Assembly: GCF_001623525.1 (NCBI RefSeq)
Contig: NZ_CP015225.1
Span: forward strand, 2,418,001-2,482,000
DNA: 64,000 bases
Direction of reading: 5' to 3'
Source of the DNA: Pseudomonas fluorescens
GTDB taxonomy: Bacteria; Pseudomonadota; Gammaproteobacteria; Pseudomonadales; Pseudomonadaceae
Shown here piece after piece: positions 1-9,469 of the stretch (positions are counted from its first letter, which is position 1; every line of letters starts with the position of its first letter). The position numbers and the translations under genes were made by a program. Below the pieces are notes generated by a model, which did not search any database, was not told the origin of the DNA, and saw only the letters and a list, made by a program, of their open reading frames with translations.

Positions 1-1744
1 TTTCGGCCACTTCGCCTACACCAATCCCCAGGCCCCCAAAGGCGGGACTCTGCGCCGCTCGGCCGTCGAGATCGGCCACTTCGACCACATCCTGCCCTAT
101 ATCGACAAAGGCATCGGCGTCAGCCAGATCGACGGGATGCTCTACTCGCCACTGGCCCAGCGCTCGCTGGATGAGCCCTATACCGTCTATGGCCTGGTGG
201 CGCAGAAAATGGAGCGGGCCGACGATGGCCTGTCGCTGCGCTTCTACCTGAACCCCAAGGCCCGCTTCGCCGATGGCAAGCCCATCACCGCCCAGGACGT
301 GCGCTACAGCTTCGAGCTGTTGATGACCCAAGGCAGCCTGCGCTATCGCACCCAGTTCGCAGCGGTCAAGGACGTCGTGGTCGAGGACGAACGCACCGTG
401 CGCTTCAACTTCAAGAACAACGAAAGCCGTACCCTGCCCCTGGACATCGCCACCTTGCCGGTCTTTCCCGAACATTGGTGGAAGACCCGCGATTTCGCTA
501 ACGGCGGCGGCTACGAGCCCCCGCTGGGCAGTGGCCCCTACCGGGTCAGCAAAGTCGATTCCGGGCGCAGCATTACGTTCGAACGTAATGCCGATTGGTG
601 GGGCAAGGATCTGCCGGTCAGTCGCGGCCTCTACAATTTCGACCATTTCAGCATCGAGTATTTTGGCGACACCGATGTGGCCCGCCAGGTGCTGCGCGGT
701 GGCGCCTATGACTACAATCGCGAGTTCTCCGCCACCGGCTATGCCATCGGCTATGACAGCCCGGCCCTGCACGACGGTCGCCTGCAAAAGGCTCACCTGG
801 CCACCCAGGCGCCCCAGACCGCCCAGGGTTTCGTCTTCAACCTGCAGAAACCGCAGTTCCAGGACCGTCGTGTGCGCCAGGCGCTGGCGATGCTCTGGGA
901 TTTCGAATGGAGCAATCGCCAGATGATGCGCAACGTCTATGTGCGTCAGCAGAGTTACTTTTCCAACACTGACCTCGCCGCTCGAGAACTGCCCGATGCC
1001 GGCGAACTGGCGATCCTAGAGCCGTTGCGCGGACAGATTCCCGACGAAGTCTTCACCCAAGTCTTCCAGGCTCCGAAAACCGACGGCAGTGGCGTGATCC
1101 GCGACAAACAACTGCAAGCCCTGGTGCTGCTGGAACAGGCCGGCTGGAAACCGGACGGCGACCGCCTGGTGAATGCCGAGGGCGAGCCGCTGAGCTTCAC
1201 CTTCCTGAACAGCCAGAACGGTATCGACCGCCTGCTGCTGCCCTACAAACGTACCCTGGCGCAAATCGGCATCGACATGAGCATTCGCCGCATCGACGCC
1301 TCCCAGTACGTCAATCGCCTGATGAGTCGCGACTACGACATGATCATCACCGGCTACCCCGTCAGCACCTCGCCGGGCATGGAACTCTACAATTACTTCG
1401 GTTCGGCGGCCGCCAATGATCCAGGGGCCAACAACTACATGGCCTTGAAGGACCCGGCGGTGGACGCGCTGATCGACGGCTTGGTCAAGGCCAGCACCCA
1501 AGCCGACATGCTCCGCCACGCCCACGCCCTGGACCGGGTGCTGCAATGGAATTACTACTGGATTCCCAACTATTACCCGCCGGGCAGCTCGACCGTGTGG
1601 TGGAACCGCTTCGGCATCCCGAAAGTACAGGCCAGCAATGACGAAGCCATCGAGAGCTGGTGGGAAGTGAGCCCCACACCCTTGACCAACGAGCAGATGC
1701 GCGCCGAACTCATCAAGCGTGGCACACCCGGAGGGCGGCATTGA
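1..1744 (+). CDS. yejA: Periplasmic peptide-binding protein, YejA/NppA type (5'-truncated by window)
   Basis: Solute-binding protein family 5 (SBP_bac_5) that delivers oligopeptides or peptide-nucleoside compounds to an inner-membrane ABC importer. The open frame runs in from the left edge (first full codon at base 2), with residues [15 protein letters not shown] ahead of the first internal Met at 137, so the signal peptide and true start lie outside the window. Family landmarks include the N-terminal [11 protein letters not shown] segment and [10 protein letters not shown] in the middle. It ends RGTPGGRH with a TGA that overlaps the ATG of the next gene (TGATG), which indicates translational coupling. 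In P. aeruginosa the equivalent NppA1A2BCD system takes up peptidyl-nucleoside antibiotics, and the E. coli homologue takes up microcin C. The substrate here is inferred from those systems only. Confidence 0.93.
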   Translation, partial: FGHFAYTNPQAPKGGTLRRSAVEIGHFDHILPYIDKGIGVSQIDGMLYSPLAQRSLDEPYTVYGLVAQKMERADDGLSLRFYLNPKARFADGKPITAQDVRYSFELLMTQGSLRYRTQFAAVKDVVVEDERTVRFNFKNNESRTLPLDIATLPVFPEHWWKTRDFANGGGYEPPLGSGPYRVSKVDSGRSITFERNADWWGKDLPVSRGLYNFDHFSIEYFGDTDVARQVLRGGAYDYNREFSATGYAIGYDSPALHDGRLQKAHLATQAPQTAQGFVFNLQKPQFQDRRVRQALAMLWDFEWSNRQMMRNVYVRQQSYFSNTDLAARELPDAGELAILEPLRGQIPDEVFTQVFQAPKTDGSGVIRDKQLQALVLLEQAGWKPDGDRLVNAEGEPLSFTFLNSQNGIDRLLLPYKRTLAQIGIDMSIRRIDASQYVNRLMSRDYDMIITGYPVSTSPGMELYNYFGSAAANDPGANNYMALKDPAVDALIDGLVKASTQADMLRHAHALDRVLQWNYYWIPNYYPPGSSTVWWNRFGIPKVQASNDEAIESWWEVSPTPLTNEQMRAELIKRGTPGGRH

Positions 1745-2802
1745 TGTGGGCTTATATTGCGCGGCGCCTGCTGCTGATCATCCCCACGCTGGTGATTATC
1801 CTGCTGGTGAACTTCGTCATCGTGCAGGCCGCACCCGGCGGGCCGGTGGAACAGGCCATCGCCCACCTGCAAGGCATCGGCGGCGCCAGCGTCGGCGGTT
1901 CCAGCAATACCATGACCAACAGTTCCCGCGCCAGTCGCGGCCTGGATCCGCAACTGATCAAGGACATCGAGAAACAATACGGCTTCGATAAACCGGCCCA
2001 CGAACGTCTGTGGCTGATGCTCAGCAGCTATGCCCGCCTCGACTTCGGAAAGAGTTTCTTCCGCGGCGCCACGGTTACCGACCTGATCCTGGAAAAGATG
2101 CCAGTGACCATTTCCCTTGGGCTCTGGGCAACATTGATCACCTATCTGGTGTCGATCCCCCTGGGCATCCGCAAGGCGGTGCATCACGGCTCGGCATTCG
2201 ATGTGTGGAGCAGCACGGCGATCATCATTGGCTACGCGATGCCGGCGTTCCTCTTCGCGATGTTCCTGATCGTGGTGTTTGCCGGCGGTACGTCGTTGAA
2301 CTGGTTTCCGGTGCGCGGGCTGGTGTCGGATAACTTCGAGTCGCTGTCGACACTGGGCAAGATCGCCGACTACTTCTGGCACTTGGTGCTGCCGGTCACG
2401 TCGCTGGTGATCGGCGGCTTCGCCACCCTGACGATCCTGACCAAGAACTCGTTCCTCAATGAAATCACCCGCCAGTACGTGGTCACCGCGCGAGCCAAGG
2501 GCATGAGCGAACGCCGGGTGCTGTACGGCCACGTGTTCCGCAACGCGATGCTGCTGGTGGTATCGGGTATTCCCCAGGCGTTCATCAGCGTGTTCTTCGC
2601 CGGTTCCCTGCTGATCGAGGTGATTTTTTCCCTCGACGGCCTGGGACGCATGAGCTACGAGGCCGCCGTCTCCCGGGATTATCCGGTGGTGTTCGGCTCC
2701 TTGTTCATCTTTACGCTGTTCGGCCTGCTGATCAAACTCGTCGGCGACCTCTGCTACACCCTGGTGGACCCGCGCATCGACTTCGCGGCGAGGAACGCCT
2801 GA
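1744..2802 (+). CDS. yejB: ABC importer permease YejB/NppB
   Basis: Inner-membrane permease (binding-protein-dependent transport family), 352 residues. It starts [20 protein letters not shown], the usual single N-terminal membrane span of DppB-type permeases. A periplasmic loop with [11 protein letters not shown] follows, then the core spans with the EAA loop around residues 240-265 ([21 protein letters not shown]). The ATG at 1744 was chosen because it overlaps the yejA stop and gives the family-like N-terminus; a longer in-frame extension to 1660 would lie inside yejA. The large loop containing [17 protein letters not shown] is typical of YejB rather than DppB. It pairs with the next gene to form the channel. 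Confidence 0.95.
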   Translation: MWAYIARRLLLIIPTLVIILLVNFVIVQAAPGGPVEQAIAHLQGIGGASVGGSSNTMTNSSRASRGLDPQLIKDIEKQYGFDKPAHERLWLMLSSYARLDFGKSFFRGATVTDLILEKMPVTISLGLWATLITYLVSIPLGIRKAVHHGSAFDVWSSTAIIIGYAMPAFLFAMFLIVVFAGGTSLNWFPVRGLVSDNFESLSTLGKIADYFWHLVLPVTSLVIGGFATLTILTKNSFLNEITRQYVVTARAKGMSERRVLYGHVFRNAMLLVVSGIPQAFISVFFAGSLLIEVIFSLDGLGRMSYEAAVSRDYPVVFGSLFIFTLFGLLIKLVGDLCYTLVDPRIDFAARNA

Positions 2803-3824
2803 TGTTCAAGTTTTCCCCCTTGGGCCGTCGGCGCTTCGAACGTTTCAAGAAAAATCGTCGGGGCTGGTGGTCGCTGTGGCTGTTCATCGGCCTGTTCATC
2901 CTGACCCTGGGCGGCGAACTGATCGCCAATGACAAGCCGCTGGTGGTGAGCTACCAGGGCTCGCTGTATTTCCCGGTGTTCAAACGCCATACCGAACAGG
3001 AATTTGGTGGGCAGCTGCCGTTCCAGGCCGACTACCGCAGCAGCTACGTGCAGAACCTGATCCACAAGGACGGCGGCTGGCTGTGGTTCCCACCGATCCC
3101 GTTCAGCGACGATACACCCAATTACGACCTCAACCAGCCGGCCCCGAGCCCACCCTCGACCGTGAACTGGCTGGGCACCGATGACCAATCTCGGGACGTG
3201 CTGGCCCGGGTGATCTTCGGTGCGCGAGTGTCTATCCTGTTCGCCCTGGCACTGACCGCCATCAGCACGCTGATCGGTATCGCCGCCGGTGCGTTGCAGG
3301 GGTATTACGGTGGTTGGGTGGATTTGCTCGGGCAACGCTTGCTGGAAGTCTGGTCCGGGCTTCCGGTGCTCTACCTGTTGATCATCCTGTCCGGCTTCGT
3401 GGAACCGAACTTCTGGTGGCTGCTGGGGATCATGGCGCTGTTTTCCTGGCTGGCCCTGGTGGACGTGGTCCGTGCCGAGTTCCTGCGCGGGCGCAACCTG
3501 GAATACGTCAAGGCGGCCAGGGCCCTGGGGCTCAGTGATCGCAAGGTGATCATGCGGCATATTCTGCCCAACGCGATGAACGCCACCCTGAGTTACTTGC
3601 CCTTCATCCTCACCGGGGCGATCTCGACCCTCACCGCTCTGGATTTCCTCGGCTTCGGCATGCCGGCCGGCAGCGCGTCGCTGGGGGAACTGATCGCCCA
3701 AGGCAAGCAAAACCTGCAAGCGCCGTGGCTGGGGTTGACGGCATTTTTCACCCTGGCCCTGATTCTTTCCCTGTTGGTGTTTATCGGCGAGGCGTTGCGA
3801 GACGCGTTCGACCCACGCTCTTGA
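2802..3824 (+). CDS. yejE: ABC importer permease YejE/NppC
   Basis: Second permease of the importer, 340 residues (DppC/OppC type). The N-terminus FSPLGRRRFERFKKNRRGWW precedes the first membrane span. A large periplasmic insertion (about residues 40-125, including DYRSSYVQNLIHKDGGWLWF) is characteristic of YejE. LGTDDQSRDVLARVIFGAR opens the transmembrane domain, and the EAA loop is VKAARALGLSDRKVIMRHIL. The start ATG overlaps the yejB stop (TGATG). It ends LRDAFDPRS, and the ATPase gene follows after about 26 bases. It should form a heterodimeric channel with YejB. Confidence 0.95.
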   Translation: MFKFSPLGRRRFERFKKNRRGWWSLWLFIGLFILTLGGELIANDKPLVVSYQGSLYFPVFKRHTEQEFGGQLPFQADYRSSYVQNLIHKDGGWLWFPPIPFSDDTPNYDLNQPAPSPPSTVNWLGTDDQSRDVLARVIFGARVSILFALALTAISTLIGIAAGALQGYYGGWVDLLGQRLLEVWSGLPVLYLLIILSGFVEPNFWWLLGIMALFSWLALVDVVRAEFLRGRNLEYVKAARALGLSDRKVIMRHILPNAMNATLSYLPFILTGAISTLTALDFLGFGMPAGSASLGELIAQGKQNLQAPWLGLTAFFTLALILSLLVFIGEALRDAFDPRS

Positions 3825-3850
3825 AAACAGCCATGAAGCGAAACCTTGAG

Positions 3851-5423
<1,573 letters not shown>

Positions 5424-5425
<2 letters not shown>

Positions 5426-5445
5426 TCCTGTCAGCTTGCAGGATT
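5424..5445. terminator. Short hairpin between convergent yejF and methyltransferase genes
   Basis: AATCCTG and CAGGATT form a perfect 7-bp stem around an 8-base loop. It spans the yejF stop codon and the last codons of the convergent methyltransferase gene. There is no clear T-run on either side, so termination is only a possibility. It sits exactly at the left edge of the putative imported cassette. Confidence 0.3.
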
Positions 5446-6294
5446 GCGTGCCGTGACGATCCACGCCGCGCCGTCGATCATCACCGACCGCTCACCAGGG
5501 AGGCCCGCGAAGGCGGCACGAACCGCGGCCCAGGCGCGGGCGCGGATGTCGTCGGACTGATCAGCTAACACAAGCGACAGCGGGCCGCCCTCGAACGCCA
5601 TCTTCACCGCGTCGTCGATCGCCGCGTCCCGCGTCCCGCCCTCGCCGAACGGGATGGCAGCATCGAAGGGCGTGAGAGCGATATCGGTGAAGCCGGCCGC
5701 CGTCAGGATGCGTGTCACCCGCCCCCGGTCGCCGAACGAGAACGGACCGGGTGCTTCGGGACCGGGCGGCGCGGGTAGCGGGACGATGTCCTTGATCGCG
5801 CCCATCGGCAGGCGTAGCCAATCGTTCTCGGCCACGCCGCGCCAGCAGACGAAAGCGACCCTCCCGCCGGGCCGGAGCGCGCGTCGCATATGGGTGAAGG
5901 CCCCTGTGGGATCGTCGAAGAACATGACTCCGAAGCGCGAGAACAGGATGTCGAACGCCCCCTCGGGCAGCTCGGCGCTGCTGGCGTCGGCTACCCGGAA
6001 CTGGGCCGGCGTATCCTGTGGCGCCAGTGCGCGCGCTCGGCCGATCAGCGGTTCGGATATGTCCACGCCCAGCACATGGCCGCCCGCACCGACGCGGCCA
6101 GCCAGTTCCAGACTCGACGCGCCCGCGCCGCAGCCGACGTCCAGCACGCGTTCGCCCATGGCGGGCGCGGCGGCTTCGATCGCGGCCTGGCCGAATACCG
6201 CAAACATGGCGTCGAGCCGGGCCTGGTTGGCGGCCCAGTACTCACCGCTTTGGCCATTCCAGTCGGCGACCTGATAGGCTTTTTGCTCTGTCAT
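5431..6294 (-). CDS. Class I SAM-dependent methyltransferase
   Basis: A 287-residue soluble methyltransferase of the UbiE/Methyltransf_11 type. Motif I is VLDVGCGAGASSLEL (about residues 48-62), followed by the acidic ribose-binding segment VLGVDISEPLI and the motif FDILFSRFGVMFFDDP. The C-terminal half is cofactor-proximal but gives no substrate hint. The start at 6294 (MTEQKAYQVADWNGQSGEYW) is supported by GGAG seven bases upstream; the frame stays open further upstream but the sequence there is not protein-like. It is the promoter-distal member of a four-gene minus-strand group. Codon and residue style resembles alphaproteobacterial homologues, which suggests transfer. The methyl acceptor is unknown. 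Confidence 0.85.
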   Translation of the reverse strand: MTEQKAYQVADWNGQSGEYWAANQARLDAMFAVFGQAAIEAAAPAMGERVLDVGCGAGASSLELAGRVGAGGHVLGVDISEPLIGRARALAPQDTPAQFRVADASSAELPEGAFDILFSRFGVMFFDDPTGAFTHMRRALRPGGRVAFVCWRGVAENDWLRLPMGAIKDIVPLPAPPGPEAPGPFSFGDRGRVTRILTAAGFTDIALTPFDAAIPFGEGGTRDAAIDDAVKMAFEGGPLSLVLADQSDDIRARAWAAVRAAFAGLPGERSVMIDGAAWIVTARNPAS

Positions 6295-6361
6295 GACATC
6301 TCCTCGTTTTGATTCGTTCTTAACCAGCATCCCTTTGATCGAGGCAAGGGGGGAAAGGACG

Positions 6362-7207
6362 CTACTTGGCCCATGCCGCGATCCGTTCCGCGATCGCCTC
6401 AGGGGCTTCGATGTGCAGGAAGTGACCGACGCCGGGGACGACCTCCATCGCGTGCGGGGCGGCGAACCGATGTCGGTCGTCGACCTGCGCGGGGAGGATG
6501 CAGCCGTCGTTGGCACCGTGAAGCTGCAACAGGGGCACCGTGATCGGCTGAGACATGCGGCGCGTCGCACCAATCATGCCGGGGCGCAGCATCGCCCGGT
6601 AATACTTTAGGGGCGCGGGCATGCTCTTGCGCAGATGCTCGTGTAGCTCCGCCTTGAGAGCGGGATCGAGCGAGAAGCCGGGCGACCACTGACGCCAGAG
6701 GCGGTCGATGAAGGCAAGATCGCGGGCGGTGGCGATCCAGCCGCTTCCAGGCAGTTGAAAGAGCCCCATGTACGAGCTCCGGCGCAGTTGAGCGGGGTGC
6801 GTCAGCCGGCTCATGAACGTGAGTGGATGAGGGATTGCGAGCGCGACCGCGCGTTCGATCCGCTCCGGCGCGGTGACGCAGGCGTCATAGGTGATCAGGG
6901 CGCCCCAGTCGTGACCAATCAACTCCACGGCTCGCCCCGGAGACCAGCGGTCGATCAGCGCGAGCACGTCGCTGGTGAGGGCTGCGAAGTCGAACGGACC
7001 CGCGGTCGGGGACGGTGAGTAACCGCGAAGCCAGGGTGCGATGACGTGACGGCCACGACGGCCGAGCTCGGCAAGGAAGGGCTTCGCGGTCGGCGGATGA
7101 TCCGGGAAACCGTGCAAGACGATCGTCGGTTGACCATCGGGATCCCCCCCCTTCAGCGCATGAAAGGTGCCGTGTGGCAGGTCGAAAGTGACGTGTTCAA
7201 ACTCCAT
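6362..7207 (-). CDS. Alpha/beta hydrolase, epoxide-hydrolase-like
   Basis: A 281-residue alpha/beta-fold hydrolase. The oxyanion element is LHGFPDHP (residues 31-38) and the nucleophile elbow is GHDWG with Asp100. This places it with epoxide hydrolases and haloalkane dehalogenases rather than serine esterases. The general base is His262 in GVGHFLH, and the acid is probably the Asp in GANDGC. The cap region lies around residues 130-200. The start at 7207 (MEFEHVTFDLPHG) was chosen because the frame upstream (to 7522) encodes shadow sequence. Only 67 bases separate it from the methyltransferase gene, so the two are probably co-transcribed. The substrate is unknown. Confidence 0.83.
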   Translation of the reverse strand: MEFEHVTFDLPHGTFHALKGGDPDGQPTIVLHGFPDHPPTAKPFLAELGRRGRHVIAPWLRGYSPSPTAGPFDFAALTSDVLALIDRWSPGRAVELIGHDWGALITYDACVTAPERIERAVALAIPHPLTFMSRLTHPAQLRRSSYMGLFQLPGSGWIATARDLAFIDRLWRQWSPGFSLDPALKAELHEHLRKSMPAPLKYYRAMLRPGMIGATRRMSQPITVPLLQLHGANDGCILPAQVDDRHRFAAPHAMEVVPGVGHFLHIEAPEAIAERIAAWAK

Positions 7208-7212
7208 CTGTT

Positions 7213-7299
7213 TCAGCCTTTTTTCAAGAGTGGTCGGGCGAGAATGCTGATGCTGGCTTCGGTTTTTCTGGTCTTGGACATGTGCGCCTTCATGCTCAT
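7213..7299 (-). CDS. Possible 28-residue leader or gene-remnant peptide
   Basis: A short frame starting MSMKAHMSKTRKTEASISIL and ending LLKKG. GGAG lies six bases before the ATG, and the stop is only five bases before the hydrolase start. Its strong Shine-Dalgarno signal compared with the weak one of the hydrolase would suit translational coupling. It matches no family I recognise. It could equally be the start of a lost gene, because the duplicated tail of the flavoprotein gene lies just upstream. Confidence 0.2.
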   Translation of the reverse strand: MSMKAHMSKTRKTEASISILARPLLKKG

Positions 7300-7310
7300 C
7301 TCCAATCTGT

Positions 7311-7366
7311 GCTCTCAAGCCGGCATCGACTGCTGGGCGAAAGTACCCGCCATCGCGCCTTGCCAT
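7311..7366 (-). repeat. Duplicated 3' tail of the flavoprotein gene (remnant copy)
   Basis: This 56-base stretch matches 7807-7862 at 49 of 56 positions, and all seven differences are transitions. On the minus strand it still reads WQGAMAGTFAQQSMPA followed by a stop, against WQGATAGISAQQSMLV at the true end of the flavoprotein gene. Nothing upstream of it encodes the rest of such a protein. It is therefore a scar of a duplication or of a lost paralogue, with the monooxygenase gene lying between the two copies. Confidence 0.75.
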
Positions 7367-7376
7367 ATTTCTGGAG

Positions 7377-7754
7377 TCAGGCCGTGCAAAAGCCGGGGAC
7401 GGCAACCTTCTGGAACAAATGCGGGGTGGCGACGACGGATGGCGGATAGGCCGAAACCTTCGCGACGAATTCGGGACGAGCGAAGGCATCGCGCAGCGTC
7501 TCGGTGGACTCCCACACCACATAGTTCAGGAACGTCGGGCTGTCACCGATCGCTCGGTGCAATTGGGTGGAGATGAAGCCCGGCTGCTTCTTCAGGGTTT
7601 CGCCAGCCGCCTTGAAGGCGTCCAGGAAGCCCGCTTCGTCGGCGGAACCGACCGTGAATATGTTGATAAGTACGATTGGCGCGGCCGAGATGCCGAGTTG
7701 GCGCTCAAGCGGGAATTTATCGTCTAGCGGCTTGAATTTCTTCAGGACTTCCAT
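7377..7754 (-). CDS. Antibiotic biosynthesis monooxygenase (ABM)-domain protein
   Basis: A 125-residue protein with one ferredoxin-like ABM domain (dimeric alpha-beta barrel). Typical elements are LINIFTVGSADEAGFLDAF, GFISTQLHRAI and FLNYVVWESTETLRDAFA. Members act as cofactor-free monooxygenases on phenolic or quinone-like compounds, or as small stress enzymes, and the substrate cannot be read from the sequence. The start at 7754 (MEVLKKFKPLDD) is the first Met with domain-like sequence; the open frame upstream runs into the flavoprotein tail region. It lies between the duplicated tails, so it may have been inserted there. Confidence 0.82.
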   Translation of the reverse strand: MEVLKKFKPLDDKFPLERQLGISAAPIVLINIFTVGSADEAGFLDAFKAAGETLKKQPGFISTQLHRAIGDSPTFLNYVVWESTETLRDAFARPEFVAKVSAYPPSVVATPHLFQKVAVPGFCTA

Positions 7755-7806
7755 GGTGGCACTCGCTTCTGTTGTGAAATTGAAATTGGCGTGATCGATG
7801 CTGCTT

Positions 7807-7862
7807 GCTCTCAAACCAGCATCGACTGCTGGGCGGAGATGCCCGCCGTCGCGCCTTGCCAT
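7807..7862 (-). repeat. Parent copy of the duplicated tail
   Basis: The stretch covering the last codons and stop (7811-7813) of the flavoprotein gene, repeated imperfectly at 7311-7366. See that entry for the comparison. Confidence 0.75.
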
Positions 7863-8704
7863 GATGCCGTGGTGACCGAGGGCATTGCGGGGTTGGCGAG
7901 GTCGCCGGCGGCGTAGATGCCGGGCACGCTGGTTTCGCGGCGCTCGTCGACCTTGAGGACGATGCCCTGGGGCGTATCGACCGTGGCGAGACCCAGCGAT
8001 TCATGCAGGCGTGCGGACGGCTTGTTGCGCGGATGCGCGAACAGGATGTCGACCGCGACAGAGGGGCCGGCGTCGAGCCTGACGGTGGCGTTATGGCTCT
8101 CGTCATGGTCGATTTCGGTGACCCGGCCATCGACGACAGGGATGCCACGGCGCGCCAGATCGGCCCGGATATCGGGTGAAATGTCGTGACCATTGGCGAA
8201 GACCGTCAACGTGTCAGTCCAATCGTGGTACAGCCTGACGTAGTTGTGCGACATTGGGCCGGACCAGACGAGGCCCCAATGCCGACCGGCAACTTCAAAG
8301 CCGTCGCAATAGGGGCAAGGCACGATGGAGGAGCCCCAGCCTTCGGTAAAGCCGGAAAGTTCAGGCATCTGGTCGACGACGCCATAGCTCAGGATCAGAC
8401 GGCGCGCCCTGAGGGTTTCGCCCTCGCTCGTGAGGACGGAGAAATCGTCGATGGCGCCGGAGATGCTCTCGGCCCGGGCATTGACCAGCTGGATCGTGGG
8501 ATAGCGTGCCAACTGCTGCCGCGCCTCGGCCAGGATCTCCAGCGGTGGCTTGTGGTCGTGGCCGAGCAGGCCATGGGAGTGGTCGGCGAAGCGATTGCGC
8601 GGCAGGCCGGTATCGAGAACGGTGACCTTGCGGCGGGCACGGCCGAGTTGCAGGGCGGCGGCAAGCCCGGCAAAGCTACCGCCGATGATGATGACGTCAT
8701 TCAT
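7811..8704 (-). CDS. Thioredoxin-reductase-like FAD oxidoreductase
   Basis: A 297-residue flavoprotein of the thioredoxin reductase/GliT-like class. It has an N-terminal FAD-binding motif (IIIGGSFAGLAAA), a redox CxxC as CPYC (Cys130 and Cys133) and a C-terminal FAD segment GIYAAGDLANP. The second nucleotide-binding motif is degenerate: where an NADPH-binding GxGxxA would be expected it has GLVWSGPMSHNYV. This is common in GliT/DepH-like dithiol oxidases and argues against a housekeeping thioredoxin reductase. The start at 8704 (MNDVIIIGG) is the only family-like choice. It is promoter-proximal in the minus-strand group and divergent from the TetR gene, which probably controls it. The function is inferred. 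Confidence 0.8.
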   Translation of the reverse strand: MNDVIIIGGSFAGLAAALQLGRARRKVTVLDTGLPRNRFADHSHGLLGHDHKPPLEILAEARQQLARYPTIQLVNARAESISGAIDDFSVLTSEGETLRARRLILSYGVVDQMPELSGFTEGWGSSIVPCPYCDGFEVAGRHWGLVWSGPMSHNYVRLYHDWTDTLTVFANGHDISPDIRADLARRGIPVVDGRVTEIDHDESHNATVRLDAGPSVAVDILFAHPRNKPSARLHESLGLATVDTPQGIVLKVDERRETSVPGIYAAGDLANPAMPSVTTASWQGATAGISAQQSMLV

Positions 8705-8743
8705 GTTGATGGGCTCCGTACTGTGGAGGGAGGAGATTGGTTT

Positions 8744-8800
8744 GTACTTTAAGATACTTTGAAGTACCATAATTCAAGAATTAGAATACTGTCAAGTACT
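8744..8800. promoter_or_regulatory. Divergent promoter/operator region with AGTAC repeats
   Basis: The 105-base gap between the flavoprotein and TetR genes is AT-rich compared with its surroundings. It contains the inverted repeat GTACTT-N12-AAGTAC (8744-8767), and AAGTACT recurs at 8794-8800. The position between a TetR gene and its divergent target group is the classical place for a TetR operator. The assignment rests on symmetry and position. Confidence 0.6.
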
Positions 8801-8809
8801 GGAATTTTT

Positions 8810-9469
8810 ATGACCGAAAACAGCCAGGCCCGTCGCGGCCGGCCCGCCAACGAGGCGCTTGGCCAAACTATAGTCGACGCTGCGGGCGAACTTTTTGTGG
8901 AGTTGGGTTTTCAAGCGACGACCATGGACAAGGTCGCCCAGCGGGCGAAGATCTCCAAGCTCAGCATCTATCGGCACTTCGAGAACAAGGAGGCGCTGTT
9001 CAGTGCGGCCATCGCGGCCCACTGCCATCAATTTGCACCGCAGGCCCTTATTGAAGGCGTCGGCGGTTCGGCGGCAGATCAGCTCATGGCGGTGGGAACA
9101 TCCCTGCTTCGCACCTTGTTGAGCGCGGACGTGCGCAGTGTCGAAGCCATGATCATGGCCGACAAGACCAATCAAAAGTCGTTAAGCAAGCGCCAATACG
9201 AAGCCGGCCCCGCCTATGTCATCGCCCAGATCGAGGCGCTGTTGGGTCAGTTGCACGCGAAGGCGGTCCTGAACGTGCCCGACCCCCTGGGATCCGCCCG
9301 CTTGTTTGCCGCGCTTTTCAAAGGATCCGATCTCCTGATAATCGCGCGCTTCGATGAGGCCAGAGCAGAGGACGACAACGAAATCGAATCCTATTGCCGG
9401 TCGGCCGTCGCCATGTTCATCGCCGCGCACGGTGGCGACGACAAACCCCCTCTCTCTGGAAATGCCTGA
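8810..9469 (+). CDS. TetR/AcrR-family transcriptional regulator
   Basis: A 219-residue regulator. The N-terminal helix-turn-helix (about residues 15-60) reads AAGELFVELGFQATTMDKVA then ISKLSIYRHFENKEALF, which is diagnostic of TetR. The C-terminal ligand-binding half is all-helical and not recognised. The start at 8810 (MTENSQARRGRP) was chosen over a poorer upstream alternative. It is divergent from the flavoprotein-to-methyltransferase group and probably represses it and itself. Its TGA overlaps the ATG of the next gene (TGATG), although that gene belongs to an unrelated ketone-body locus, so this junction may mark the right end of an insertion. Confidence 0.9.
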   Translation: MTENSQARRGRPANEALGQTIVDAAGELFVELGFQATTMDKVAQRAKISKLSIYRHFENKEALFSAAIAAHCHQFAPQALIEGVGGSAADQLMAVGTSLLRTLLSADVRSVEAMIMADKTNQKSLSKRQYEAGPAYVIAQIEALLGQLHAKAVLNVPDPLGSARLFAALFKGSDLLIIARFDEARAEDDNEIESYCRSAVAMFIAAHGGDDKPPLSGNA

